Shown here one piece after another: positions 48,761 to 62,300 of a stretch of 64,000 nucleotides of DNA. Source of the DNA: Aphis gossypii. Its lineage: Eukaryota > Arthropoda > Insecta > Hemiptera > Aphididae. Made by a program: the position numbers and the translations under genes. Positions within the stretch are counted from its first letter, which is position 1; the number at the start of each line of letters is the position of its first letter. Below the pieces are notes generated by a model. The model did no database searches and had not been told where the DNA came from. It saw only the letters and a list, made by a program, of their open reading frames with translations. Location of the stretch: assembly GCF_020184175.1 (NCBI RefSeq), contig NC_065532.1:25482001-25546000 (forward strand), written 5' to 3'.

Positions 48761-51700
48761 TTAAAACACAGTCATTTTTTTGTGAGTTTCTCTGTTTGTA
48801 TGTTCTTTTTGAATAGACTTTTCTTCAGCTCTCAAGTGTGATAGTTGATTATTAGCTTCGATTAATTTTTGATTGACCACATTATACTGCACTGAACCAG
48901 ATGTACTTCGGTTCAATGAATAATTTAACTCTTGAATATTTATTTGTTGTCGTTTTATATCTTCTTCTATTTTTAAACTTCTAACATTTAAGTCATGTAT
49001 TGTAGAACTTTTTAATTTCTTTTCATCTATTACATTTTTATCTTGATTATTGTTTTTGATATCTATAACAAATGACAAATTATAAAATGAAATGATTACA
49101 TACTTGCATTTGACCAACTTACTAAGTTTATTATTGAGAAATGTGAAAACATCTGGAGGTTTTTCTAATGATTTCTCATATGATTTCTTCATACATCTTT
49201 CTAATCTTAATCGTTGTTTGTGTTTTTTACGTGCATCTTGAATTTGTTCAGTATTTTTCATAGACATGCAATGGTCTAAAATAAATGAAAAAATTATTTA
49301 ATAGGTTATTAAAATAAATTATGATTTCCTACTCACCCAATGATTTTCCTTTTGGTAAAACTGTTGCTTCTACAGGGTTAATTCGGCCTTCTCCGTTTTT
49401 ACCCAATCCAGCACCCATTATATATCCCATTTTAGCCATTAATTTTGAACCAATACCCTAAAACAAAGGTATATAAATTATCTAAATATATCTTATTTAA
49501 TGTGTCATTCAAACGGTGAACTATTAAATAAATTGTTTAGAATAATAAAAAAAAATTTTTTAGCTCAAAGTAAGATAATTGTTTTCTTGCCACTATTATA
49601 ATTGGGGTCCGGATTTATATTCTCTAAATATGTCTAAAATATGATGCTTGTATTCTCTAAAACACTGCAAATATTCTGTTTATATTTTCTTAGAAAATTC
49701 AAAAATATACTAAATTATATAAAAAAAAAAAAAAAAATGAAAAGTTTTACTATTTACTTTTAAATTATTTGTTAAATATCTAACTATACTCAAATGAGGT
49801 ATATACTTTTGTAATGGAATTATTGCATTATAGAAATATAATTAAAACATTAATTATTATATCAAAACATCAAAAAATTTTAATAATTGATAAATAAATA
49901 TTTTGTTTTTATCAGTATAGATGAATAACAACCAGCATTACAGCTAAGGCACCATGTTTAATGAAAAGTATAAAAGTAGACAGTGGTATCATTGCGTATT
50001 TTTTTTTTTTTTTTTTTTAAATGATACAAAAAAAATTATAATAATTATTAAATTCATTTGACGTAAATGATCCAAACAATTTTTTCAAGTACCTTTTTAT
50101 TGAAATTATAAGAAATCATCATTTTTTTCTTAACATGGACCAAATATTCCAAAATATTATACAAAAAAAACTTTTTCTGTGAACTTGTGTTTAATGAATA
50201 GTCCACAATTTTTACTCTTGTTAAACTACATATACTCACAAACAATACATAAAAATATATAAATCCAGACCCTAATTATAACTAATTAAACAAAATATAC
50301 TTTTGTGTGTTTTTCCCAGCTTCCTAGTGGTTGTATAGTTTCTGTACTTAATAGCACTTTATTAACTATTGCTGAATCACGTTCTTTAATTTTACTTTCT
50401 TCATCACTATCGGATGACAACTCGTAAAATTCTTCATCTATAAATGTATAAGTAAATGTATTTCATTTCACTCTCATTTAAATATGATAATACCATTCTC
50501 AATCCCAATTAAAGGAAAAATATTTTGCATTGGAACTTCTATTTCCCCAAGTCCTTTGGTTTCATATTTGACAATACAACTCCCATCATTATTTGATGTT
50601 CCGTGGGTGATATCTAAAACAACAGCTCTAGACCAAAGTCCACTTTCACATGATTTTGCTAATACTAGACTTCCTATTTTTAAACTTTTAAAATCTGGTT
50701 CTCTATACATAAAATAAAAATACATACATATTAGCAAAAATTATTAAATTATGAACTTGTATGTTACATTACTTAAATTCTGTGAGACGTGATAAAGGAA
50801 CTTGAGTTCCGTGTGAAAAATAACATTTATCATCAGAATATTTGCATTCACCACTTAAGAAAAATTGACAAGGTAGCATTTGTTTGCATATTGGATTTGT
50901 GTATAATACAGTTACCTAATAAAAAATAATTTTGATAAATTATTAACAATTTTAAAATTTATTGTTATTATTCGTTGTATTTTACCAATATATCATCTAA
51001 TGATTGTTGATGTGTTGAATCATTAACTTTAACAGACATAATGAGTGCATTATGATATGTTGACGTATCATAGTCTGTTTCAAATGGAGCTTGACATTTA
51101 GATCCTTGCAAATTAGCCAACTCATTCTAACAAATCAAATATTTTATTAATGAATTAATAATTAATATTAATAAATTTACTTCAATTCCAGTAGTTTCAC
51201 GACGCTCATCAATAATTTTACAAGAATCTGTATTATCACTATCTGAATCAATTTCAATTATTGTATTGGATGAATGACTTTTGTTCACCTTAAACAAATT
51301 TAATTAATTTACTAATTAAATGCATTGTTTTAATAGTTATTATATGTGTAAGTAGTATCACAGAACAAATGATTCACACTCGCGCGTTTTTGTCTTAAAT
51401 TATGTTCACAGGTTCCAGTTAAATTATTTACTTATAAGTTACTATAATTATATTATAACTAGTAAACTTTGAATGACATACTTTTTTATTTTCAGATACA
51501 TTTAAAATTTCACAGGACGAAGTATCATCTTCATCATAACTTGTATTATGTGTTTCATTGATGGTTTCAATTTCTGACTAGGTATATAATTTTTGTTGAT
51601 TAACTAAAATATTTAAATGAATTGAACAGATATTACCTTAAATAAAGCATATTCTTCATCTAATGGATTTTGAGCAGTTTCCTCTGGTTCACAAGTTTCA

Positions 51701-51917
51701 CTAGTCAAGGCTATAAGCTCAACCAAACTATCTCGTAACGACAATAAATCATTCAATTGGTCTTTACTTTCTGTGTGTTCGATAGCTTGTTCTACTTGCT
51801 TCAACTGAAAAATTGAATTGGCAATAAATGGTAATTATTATTACAAGTTACAATGTAACATTCTGGCTCTATTAGGTGTACGACATTATTTACCTGCACT
51901 TTATAATTTTCTGACAT
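48761..51917 (-). CDS. ZGPAT: ZGPAT, CCCH zinc finger and G-patch protein
   Basis: Nuclear protein; the vertebrate form is a sequence-specific transcriptional repressor and G-patch splicing cofactor. Minus-strand exons: 51917-51894, 51804-51637, 51577-51482, 51288-51181, 51126-50986, 50915-50773, 50702-50494, 50437-50301, 49457-49337, 49275-49123 and 49062-48761. They encode 533 aa, close to human (531). An N-terminal coiled coil (QLKQVEQAIEHTESK) and an acidic linker come first, then the CCCH finger CQFFLSGECKYSDDKCYFSH, a Tudor-like segment (LKIGSLVLAKSCESGLWSRA), the G-patch (GIGSKLMAKMGYIMGAGLGK) and a C-terminal coiled coil ending THKKMT, as in human ADTHKKMTEF. The last intron is 60 nt and fully open in frame. 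Intron 8 contains a hAT element. Confidence 0.93.
49603..50274. mobile_element. hAT-like element in ZGPAT intron 8
   Basis: A 672-bp element with left end TGGGGTCCGGATTTATAT and right end ATATAAATCCAGACCCTA. Flanks ATTATAAT (49595-49602) and ATTATAAC (50275-50282) match at 7 of 8 positions. The TIR belongs with that of the 36242 element, and the target octamer is the same sequence. A 63-codon minus-strand frame at 50245-50054 may be a remnant of transposase but is not recognisable. Confidence 0.82.
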
Positions 51918-52574
51918 TTTTGCATAATATACAATACCCTAATTATTAAAACTAAAATTTGTAAGATAATTATCTGTAAATGAGTACAAATTATTTATTA
52001 TTCTTTACTCGTAATTAAGAATGACACGCTACTGCTATAGTTTATTATTATAGAAAAAATCAATGGCAAACAATAAATTATAAAATTTAAACAAATTTTT
52101 TTATTTATATTTTAAATTAATTTTATTGTTAAATTATCAAAATATTAACACAGATTTTTAAAATTTGCAAATAATGCAAATATGGCAAATAATCTATCTT
52201 TAATAGTCTAGTGTTAGTATACAAGTAGGCATACAAGATACAACTGAACAATATTTTATATTTTATAGTGTACAACTACAAGTTACTACACGAATTCTGT
52301 GTGTTATCTTTTATCTATGGTGTGGAATGTGGATTATATGGTGTTATCAGTGTTATGATTATCTCGACCGAAACGATAACTCACGAACACGAGTTCATGA
52401 AAGAGCGATTAAACGTCAATGATTACTGTTCAGTCTTGATGACTCGAGGCGACGTGGAGTTAACTTTTAAACTATTTTAGTATTTAGTAAATAGTAATTA
52501 TTTGGTAATTTGAATCAGAACTGCAGAAATTCCATCTCGTGGACTGAACGACTGAACTCAGTTAACATAACATC
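51918..52574. promoter_or_regulatory. Bidirectional promoter region ZGPAT / NARS1
   Basis: The start codons of ZGPAT (minus) and NARS1 (plus) are only 657 bp apart, head to head. The interval must hold both core promoters and 5' UTRs. No TATA arrangement is convincing, and G+C rises toward the NARS1 side (52370-52460). Confidence 0.6.
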
Positions 52575-55500
52575 ATGTCTGAAGATACTGTCGGCGCTGT
52601 GGAGAAACTCTCTATTGGTAATTAAAACATAGTTGATCGATTGCTTTGCAGTTTTCCTTAATATTTTGAATTTTCTATGCAAAGTTATGGGTTTTAGAAA
52701 TATTGAATTATCTAACATTATAATATGTATAATACATTTTAGCTTTTTATTATACCATGCTGACTGCTGCATTGCTCATAGATATATTATATAAATCATA
52801 TTTTATTTTTATATATATTTAAATTCTACACATTGCACATTAAAATTGGGCTAAGAATTTGTACTGATGATTTTAGTTTCAAAAATATTGTAAAAACAAT
52901 TTATAGTTTTGAATGCATATGTATCAGTAATTATTTATATGACATAACATTTTAATGGGAATTTTAGGTGAACTCTACACATCTGAAAAACATGGTGATG
53001 ATACAACCGGTGACGGTACAGAGTCAAAGCCTTTCAAGACCATATTGCAAGCCATGAAACATGCTGGAAAAGAACCATTTCCAGTGATTTATGTAGATTC
53101 TAAAACCGAAGGCACTGTATGTGTTACAATATTTTTTTTCTTTTAATATTTTGATACATTGGTTTATAACCATGAATAATATAATAATTTAATGAATTTA
53201 TCGACCAAATTACATGTATTTCACAGAAATTTGAACCAGCTCCTAAAACTCAATTAAAGAAAAACCAAAAATTTTGGGTCAGAGAACATCATAAAAATGT
53301 AGAAAAAGCCAAAAAAGAAGAAGAAGATGCTGCTAAAAGAAATAAAAATTTAGAAGAAGCAAAAAAATTAACAATATCTGAAGATTCTACTTTACCACCG
53401 GCGACTTTGATTAAAATAAAAAATGCTTTTAAACATCGAAATTCAAGAGTTAAAATGTATGGATGGGTACATAGACTTAGGAGACAAGGTATTTTGTAGT
53501 TCTATAATTTTAAGACTAGGTCAGCAGTTCTCAAACTTTTTTTGTTGCTTACCACTTAGGTAAATTATTAATCAGTCACATACTCACATACCACTAATGT
53601 CTAAAAATAGAATAATCCAAACTGTACAATTAAATACTTCACTTTTTAGTTAATTACATTTATTTTAAATAATAAGACAGTAAAATACTACAGTATAATT
53701 GTTTTTATTTATTGGTTTTTTAAAATAAGATATGAATTAAATAACTAAGTTTCAATGAGATTAGAATTGAATAAATATTTTTAATTTTCTGTTCTATCAC
53801 CATGCAGCTTTCCGTGTACCACCATGTAGTCTTTTGCGTACCACAGTTTGAGAACTGCTGGGCTAGGTGGTTATCTTTACTCCCTTAGCTGTAACATATT
53901 ACAGTAAAATAATATTGCAAGCTGTAAATCTGTCAATTTAGATAAATGCCTTATTATATTTAGTAAAAATTTTCAGGAAAATCTTTAATGTTTATCACAT
54001 TAAGAGATGGAACAGGGTTTATACAAACTGTTCTTAATGATATATTATGTCAAACCTATAATGCTTTAATGCTGTCTACTGAATCATCTGTTCTTCTTTT
54101 TGGAGTTTTGAAAGAAGTCCCTGAAGGAAAATCTGTAAGAATTAGTTAAACAAAAATTTTGTCATAAGTGTTGAACTTTTTTGTATGTTAAATAGGCACC
54201 AGGAGGACATGAACTTCAAGTTGATTATTGGGAATTAGTTACATTAGCTCCACCTGGCGGTGCTGATTCTATTTTAAATGAAGATGCTAATCCAGATGTG
54301 TTATTGGACAATAGGCATATTGCCATTCGTGGAGAAAATGTAAAATGTTGATTATTAATTGATTTTATATTATGCTTATTGGTCTTATTTTATTATACTT
54401 TGTAGACATCCAAAATTTTGTTAATGAGATCAGTGGTTACTCAAGCATTCCGCATGCATAATTTAGATAGAGGTTGTGTTGAAGTTGTACCTCCTACATT
54501 AGTACAGACTCAAGTGGAAGGCGGGTCTACATTGTTTAAATTGGATTACTTCGGGTGAGATTATTTTTATCATAGCATCAATATTTTGTTATATCATACA
54601 TTTTAAAAATATTTAATGTTTAGCCAAGAAGCATATTTGACTCAAAGTTCTCAGCTTTATTTAGAAACTTGTTTACCAGCACTTGGTGATGTATTTTGTA
54701 TGGCACAAAGTTATCGCGCTGAACAAAGTCGTACAAGAAGACATTTATCTGAGTAAGATATTTATCAAATATGAGCTCTTCATTTCCCTATTTAATTGAA
54801 CAATCATAATTTTTTTTTTAGATATACTCACGTAGAAGCTGAATTTGCATTTATTACCTTTGATGATTTATTAGATCGAATTGAAGATATGATTTGTGAT
54901 GTGGTGAAACGTGTTTTAGAGTCACCACATGCAGATATTGTGAAACAATTAAATCCAGTAAGATTTTAGACTTTGAAGTATAATATTTTTATTGAAACAC
55001 AAACATACTAAGCAATATGCTTTGTCTTATGAGAAAACAGACCTTATTTGTGTACATCAACTGATTGACTCCGTTTTTGTCATCAACTGGTGTTTTAAGA
55101 AATAAAAAACAATTAAAAATATTTATAATTTCTATGTAACCATGTACCTATTAAAAGATACAAAATATTTTGATTAGGTTATTCTATTTAATAAATACTA
55201 ATAGGAAAGTCTACAATTACTTATTTGAGAATTATAATAAAAATATTTGAAAAACAATGGATAGATTCTTTTGTTTTTTAGTTTTTCTTTCTCGAGATTA
55301 TTTTATACTAAGAATTTTCATTTTTTACTCCTTTAAATTGAAGATTAATTCAAATAAATTGTTTGCTTCAAAATGAACTGAGCAATACGCATAATAAAGG
55401 AAAGGAAAATACGTTAATAAAACCAATACATTCATCGCTTTGCCCATAATCTATAATAAAAACACTAATTGCTGTAATATATTAGGCCAATCCCAGAATT

Positions 55501-56346
55501 GACTTTAAATTTATAGTATTTTGGTTTTGTAATCTATTAAACTATTATTATAATTAATGGTTAATTTTAATTCAACAATAAAATAAACTTAAATTGTATT
55601 TATAGTAAAATATGATTTTTAAGGAATTTACTGTACCAAGTAGACCATTTAAGAGAATGGACTATAAAGAGGCTATCACATTTTTGCGAGAAAACAACAT
55701 AACTAAAGAAGATAATTCATTTTATGAATTTGGAGAGGTAATTTTGTGTATAATATTTAGTTTATATTTTTAAAATTTTAATTTTTAACTTATTATTTAT
55801 TTAGGACATTCCGGAAATGGCCGAAAGAAAAATGACGGATTTGATTAATCAGCCAATTATGTTGTGTAGGTTTCCTGCTGAAATCAAATCATTTTATATG
55901 TCTCGATGTCCTGAAGATAATACTCTTACTGAATCTGTTAGTATAATATTATATGAGATAAGTATGATTATTAACTAAAATATTATGTAATATTGTTTTA
56001 GGTGGATGTATTATTACCTGGTGTTGGTGAAATTGTTGGTGGTTCAATGCGTATTTGGGATCAAGAAGAGTTACTGGCTGGTTATAAAAAGGTCGGAATC
56101 GATCCAAAACCGTATTATTGGTATACTGATCAGGTTTGTAAAAATTATACTGATTTTAACATTGGTAGAATAGAGTAATATTAAAGTAAAACTAAAATAT
56201 TATTTTTATTTTAGAGGAAATTTGGATCATGTCCTCACGGTGGATATGGTTTAGGATTGGAAAGATTCATGTGTTGGTTATTGAATAGATACCACATCCG
56301 TGAAGTTTGTCTGTATCCAAGGTTTTTAGACAGATGTACTCCATAA
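52575..56346 (+). CDS. NARS1: Asparaginyl-tRNA synthetase, cytosolic
   Basis: Charges tRNA-Asn in the cytosol; class IIb synthetase. Exons 52575-52617, 52968-53116, 53227-53488, 53977-54134, 54196-54339, 54406-54554, 54624-54752, 54822-54957, 55624-55737, 55805-55936, 56002-56133 and 56215-56346 encode 559 aa (human 548). An N-terminal eukaryotic extension (LYTSEKHGDDTTGDGTESKP) and a Lys/Glu-rich stretch lead to the OB-fold anticodon domain (VKMYGWVHRLRRQGKSLMF). In the catalytic domain, motif 1 lies near VVPPTLVQTQVEGGS, motif 2 is CMAQSYRAEQSRTRRHLSEY, and motif 3 is GGYGLGLERFMCWLL. The end DRCTP matches the family (human DRCTP/RCTP end). Intron 3 holds a hAT MITE; intron 8 is the longest, 666 nt. 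A poly(A) signal lies at 56436-56441. Confidence 0.97.
53522..53860. mobile_element. hAT MITE in NARS1 intron 3
   Basis: TIRs CAGCAGTTCTCAAACT and AGTTTGAGAACTGCTG are perfect inverses enclosing 339 bp. Flanks GACTAGGT (53514-53521) and GGCTAGGT (53861-53868) match at 7 of 8 positions. The interior also shows inverted similarity (TTGCTTACCAC / GCGTACCAC). No ORF. Confidence 0.9.
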
Positions 56347-59300
56347 AAGAAGTAATGAAGTATCGACATCATAAATAATTTTATATTATAAAAAAAAAAA
56401 AAAAAAAATTGTAGTAATTTAGCATCTATACTCAAAATAAAAATATTAAAATACATAATTCAAAACAAATTTTTGTAAAAGTCTAAAACTTCAGAATAAA
56501 TGTTTATAAATAACACAAAAAGAATCAAAATATTTTTAAATTTATATCAAAGGACAACTATTGTCATTTATTCCCATTTAAAATTGAAATATTGTAAAAA
56601 TTCAACATATAAACAGTACAGACACAAATAATGTTCTCAACTTTATGTTGTGTAGTAGGTGAATTCATTCAAATACTATGAAAGCTAACAACACAAGATT
56701 TCCTGTTGGTTATGCTGAAATCAAATTTCATTTGCAGTACGTGGGACACTGACAAAAAATAAATAGTACGCTGTCATTCTCTTAAAAATTAGTCACTATA
56801 GTATGTAACCTAACCGTTACGACTTGTGTGGTCAAGTTAATCAATTATGTCGTTCTACTCAATATTATGTTAATTTGCATTTCAGGATTTCTTTTTTGTC
56901 TTCATTTAAGCAAAGTATTAGAAACACAAAAAAACCATATTGCCTATGTTTGATTTACTTACAGCTTATTGAAACTGTTATAGTATAACATACCTAGTGA
57001 GGCGTATGGCTTTATTCCCTTTATCATTGTTATTCTGACCAACTGCGAAGGACGTCCTGTACACACATTATAATATGACGTATCTACTTTTCATGTAACT
57101 TCGTTTGTGTGTGCACTACTCTACATTCGGTGAACTGAAATTCCGAAAACTCAACCCCACGAGTATTTGAATATGCGATGTACTACTACCGTACATAGAG
57201 GTATACCTATAGTATTATAATGCATTGCTCGTATCATCGTTTTTTTCTTTCGTCGACAAACATGGGAATATGTTATATATTATTTTACTCGTTTTCCGGT
57301 CAACATCACGCAGCGTACAGTTACCTCACTCGTATCATCGGCTTATCCTTCGGGTTTTTCTTCTTTTTTACTCGTACCGCAATGATTTCGTGTACGAATC
57401 GTGCAATGACCGAGCAACGAAAACACCATCACCGCCTCCTCGTCTGTCCCCCGTACCTACTATATACGGCTGTATAATATTTTTTTTCGCAGTCAGTCTT
57501 CTTAAAGAGAGTGGTGATGATGCGAAGGGGCCAGGGGGAATGCGTATTCTATATATCCGTCATCAGACCGCGGCCTTGCGGATGTCGCGAAGCTCTTCTC
57601 ACACGTGCGAATATATATGTATGTATTATGCACACACGCGGATATCCTCACATGTGTTTGCTCGGGCGCTTAAACGCGGTTCGCAATGTTCGCATTACGC
57701 ACGCTATTCCTATAGCATATATATTTTATATGTGTATACCTATACTATACCTATGTATAAGACAGACGGTGTTGAGCCCGTAATATAGGCGAAAGTGAGA
57801 AACGAAAGAAAAAATTGATATTTATATAAAAAGAAAAAAATTATTCGTGTATAATATATGTATATATTTTTTTATCCTGAATCAGTTGACAACCACCGTA
57901 CACACACACACATGTGTGCGCGAGTGGGACTTATTCGAAATCACACCCTATTTGTTATAATACGTGGTTTTGTTGACGGAGAGTATGGTAGTGGCGGTGT
58001 GAGAGGATTTCGTATTCTCAGTGTTATATCTCGGAGAAAAATACGCATCTATACCGGCGGGGTTTTGGAGCGGGTAATGGAAAAAATCGTGCGACTAGAC
58101 TTGCCCCTCATAATCCACACTACGACGACCTTTATCCGAGTTGAGTTATTCGAGCACCGTATCATTCCATACCGACGGAAAGAGGTGTTATAATATTACC
58201 GCAAAGAAGTGAATATGAACGATAGACGTCTGTGTATACCTTGATACCTACTCTATACAATATATATTTATCGAAAACGTAGCTAACTTTGCCCAATTTA
58301 TTGTGCGCTGATATCTCTCAAATATAGAAATTGAATAGTGGTGTAGTTTTGACACGATGGCCGCGGTGGGGACACGAGGTGTACGAAATGTGAAAACGAT
58401 GACACTGTAGGTCATATAATGCGTATATTGGCATACTGTACATACTTTACTTCTATTCTGTTTGTCCGCCAACGATAAAAATTGGTACTCAATTCCGATA
58501 TTTTTTTTTCATTTTCACACATCGTATCGCGAAACCTAGTTGAACGAACCTATATATAGTTCTATTTTTATTTTATTATATACATATGATAAATATTAAA
58601 TTCATCAAATACGTTCAACCCTATTTTTTAAGTTTATAATATTACATTTATTAAAATTCTTATTTTTGGAATTTCTAAATGTTTTTTTACTACGTATTTA
58701 ATGAGTGTTTTGTGACGTACAAGCAAGTATCCTCTTTTTTAATGTAAATTATTTATTGAATTCTTTTCCTAAAAATTGTGAAGTATCAAAATCAAAATTC
58801 TACGAGGCAGTATAATGTTTAAGTTTTTTAACATTGTGTTTTAAGGACAATAATAGGCTTATGATAATAGGTTTGGAAAACTTGTAGGGGGGGGGCTATA
58901 GTAATTTGAAAGTTGTATTGATAAATAATATTCTATTAACATTTGTAATGTATAAAAACGAGCAAAGTATAAGATATACTAGATCTATTTTATAATTTTG
59001 TAACATCATTTTTAAGGACTATTATTAAGTAAGTGCACTATTTTCAAAAATACAAAATATAGAAGTTTGTATGGTCAAAAAATACTTCTCAATTAGAACC
59101 TACACAAAATCTCAAGAATTTGAAAATATGGTCTTTAAGAATGTTTAATATTTTTAAAAATTATTGAATTTTGATAAATTCATTATAATATTAAATGAAA
59201 AAATGAAGGTGAACATATTTGATGAATCACTCTGTATATCTATTGGCTATATTACTTATATTATCTAGAACGAAAATAATAGAAAATGTTATATATTAAA

Positions 59301-62300
59301 GAAGGAATAAAAAAGAAAATTGAAAAAAAAAACGGTACTGGTTTGATATTGTTTCGTCACCAATAAACAATCGATAAATCACGTATAATACTCCTGGGAG
59401 TATTAGGGCCCGGTGCACACGAATTACATACCTACCACTGCGGGTACCAGTCCCTCGAATTGCATCCTATTCTTATCTTAAAAGAGAGGTAATATAAATT
59501 GCGTCCCCAGTTGAATCATTAAATATATATTTTTTTAGAAATGCTTAATGATTTCCAAACTGGTTTAAAATATTATAAATAATAGGTATGTACCTAATTA
59601 CTTTTTGTAAAATATTTAGTACCTATTACATTAAGTTAACACTTATTATTTCAAAATCTATTTACATTAAAAAAAATAAAAATCTTTTTATGTTATTTCT
59701 GGTCATATATGTATACATGTATATTGCATACATTTAAAAAAAATAATATATTTTTTAATATTTTCGTCGTTATATTCTTTTAAAGTATTTTTTTTCTTAT
59801 AACAGTTACGTTACCTGTTTTGGTACGCAAAACGTAATCCCAGTGCGTCACATTTAAATACGTATTATTTTTTCTTTTAATTATTAAATCAGTATTTATT
59901 TTTAGTAAAAATTAATTTTTTAACTTTTTAGTCTTTACCCCTTCCAAACCATCATGATCACATCAACTTATCCATCAATTAAGTATTACTAGTATGAGTA
60001 TTTGAGTTTTGCTATTTATTCATGATATTTTATTATAACAGTTTTATAAATAAATGCATCTCATTAAAATATAAAATAAATAACTATCAAATCAGACAAT
60101 CAGCAGTCATACAAACTTTTCTCTAATAAATTGTATAATATAAACATTATAAACTATCAATGCCAACAACTCATCTATGAAAGCAACGCTATATGTGATA
60201 CGAAGAACTTGTGTTGTAGATTCTAAATCTTTTGTGCAAATATGACAGCGTTTTTCTTTTCGCTATTGTCATTTGTTTATTTTTGCTCAGAGTATTATAT
60301 AATATATTATATATACAACTATAAAAGTAAATTTAGACGGAACGAATAGAAAAGAGACCCTAATCAAATGAAGAAAGAGTGTTCAATTTGCGTTGCTAAT
60401 ACTAAAGCGAGTTTCCGGTTCAAAGTTTACATTTTCACAAAAAGAAAGTTTATTTTAGCAAACAAATAATGGTAATGATAATAATAATTGGCATAGCGTG
60501 GAATTTACGTATATACAAAAACTTCCTCGTCTAGTCTTTTGAATTTGTTTATTAAGTATCAACAATGACTAAAAAATAAACCAGTCAAGATTTACGAAAG
60601 CAAGACATAGCATAATATACTTATAGTAAAAGTGCTGTAATCAATGATCATTCTAGACCTTGGTCGCTGCCTTCAGACGTCTTATTGTTGCTAATTTATT
60701 TTTTCGTTAACTTAGGTGCTGGTGTGTTTAAAAAACTTAACATAACGGTATGCTATTATTATGGTGCATGGGTTTCACATTATATAATATTATGTGACAT
60801 TTTAAGTATATTAAACGTATTTTACGCCTAAATACGTAATACGAGTAAAACACATTGTAACGAAAACTGTTTTATTGAAAATTATATTAGTGTCGTAAAA
60901 TATTATATTCTAGTCATCTCGTCATGAAAAATATAAATATATATATACTTATCAATTTTGCAAAAACAAGTTTATAAATATTTAAAAATGATGTACTTAT
61001 ACAAACTCATTTGATACCTTTTACTTTTAAGAGTTGGTGTCATTTCTGATAAAATTTAGAAATTATTATATTTTCTGTTTTTATTAAAAATAAAACTGGC
61101 GGAAGGTGACATTGAAAAAAGAGTACCTATACATATATCGCATCGAAATAAATTATAAAACTTTTATTCAACTAAAACGATGACACTATTCGGTGAAATA
61201 ACTTTTTAAACGCTACAATCTCTTATGTGTAAACCGTTTATTTGAAAAAAATCTGTACCTATATATTCCTAAATTCTTTTCATTTAAAACTAACCTTAAG
61301 TCTTACAAAGTTAAATAAATAAATCTTATTACTAAAAGAAAAAAAAATTAAAATTCAGCCTTGTGACAAAACTCATAAATGGTTATGATAATTTACATTA
61401 TAGGACATAGATAATTCACTCAGTATTTGTATCGTAAATAACGAGGACTGAAATACAAATCACGAATGTAATATAATATGGTACATATTGATAATGCAAC
61501 ACAGTGGTAATGAGGGAATGGAGGTTTTTTTTTAATGAAGTCAATTCAAAGTCAGTCAGTCAAATTGTAGTAACAATGTATTACATTTTATAGATTTATT
61601 AGTGATAGTGAAGGTATTTTAATAGTGATAGAATCGAAAGTAAGTGTAGAGAAATAAAAAAGTTTGAACTGGGGAGGGATATAGTTGAAAATTGGCACCA
61701 AGGCAGCTTGTTTTTATGAGCAATATGATAGATCAAATGATTATTTTGACGTTTGTGAAGAGATTTGTATACTTAGGATATCTTCTGTATTAGTGTACAC
61801 TGTAAACAGGAGTATAAATAGTATAATTTCGGAACCGCTGCTATTGTCTTTGGAACATATAGGTGTCTGAGAATTGAGAAGTGGGTCTTGTTTTTTGCTT
61901 AAGTTTTATTCAAAATTCAAATTAGCCAAATCTGTTAACTTAACAGTTATGTTAAGTAAATGTTAACTTAAGGTATAATGGCATAGGTTACGTAGGTATC
62001 TATATATAGTTTTACGTCCAATCCTTTTGACTTATTACGACTGTGGTTGTCCAGTTATAAAGGTGAAACGTCATGTATTATAATATTTTGTCCCTATGCT
62101 ACATAGTACATATATTTTATATTATAATATATGACAGTATGGTAAAAAATTATTAGTATAATATTTCATACTGTGTGAAAACGAAATGGACAGTTATCTG
62201 ATATAGATAGAAATTGGAAAGGGAATAAGGATTTTTGGCAAAGACAAAAAGATAGATTTTTTTAAATATAAAATCAAAGCTCATATTATGTTTACAATGC

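Noticed and set aside
57225..57788. 187-codon plus-strand ORF in the G+C-rich patch
   Set aside because: The translation is low in recognisable motifs, overlaps other open frames in the same patch, and looks like a by-product of base composition.
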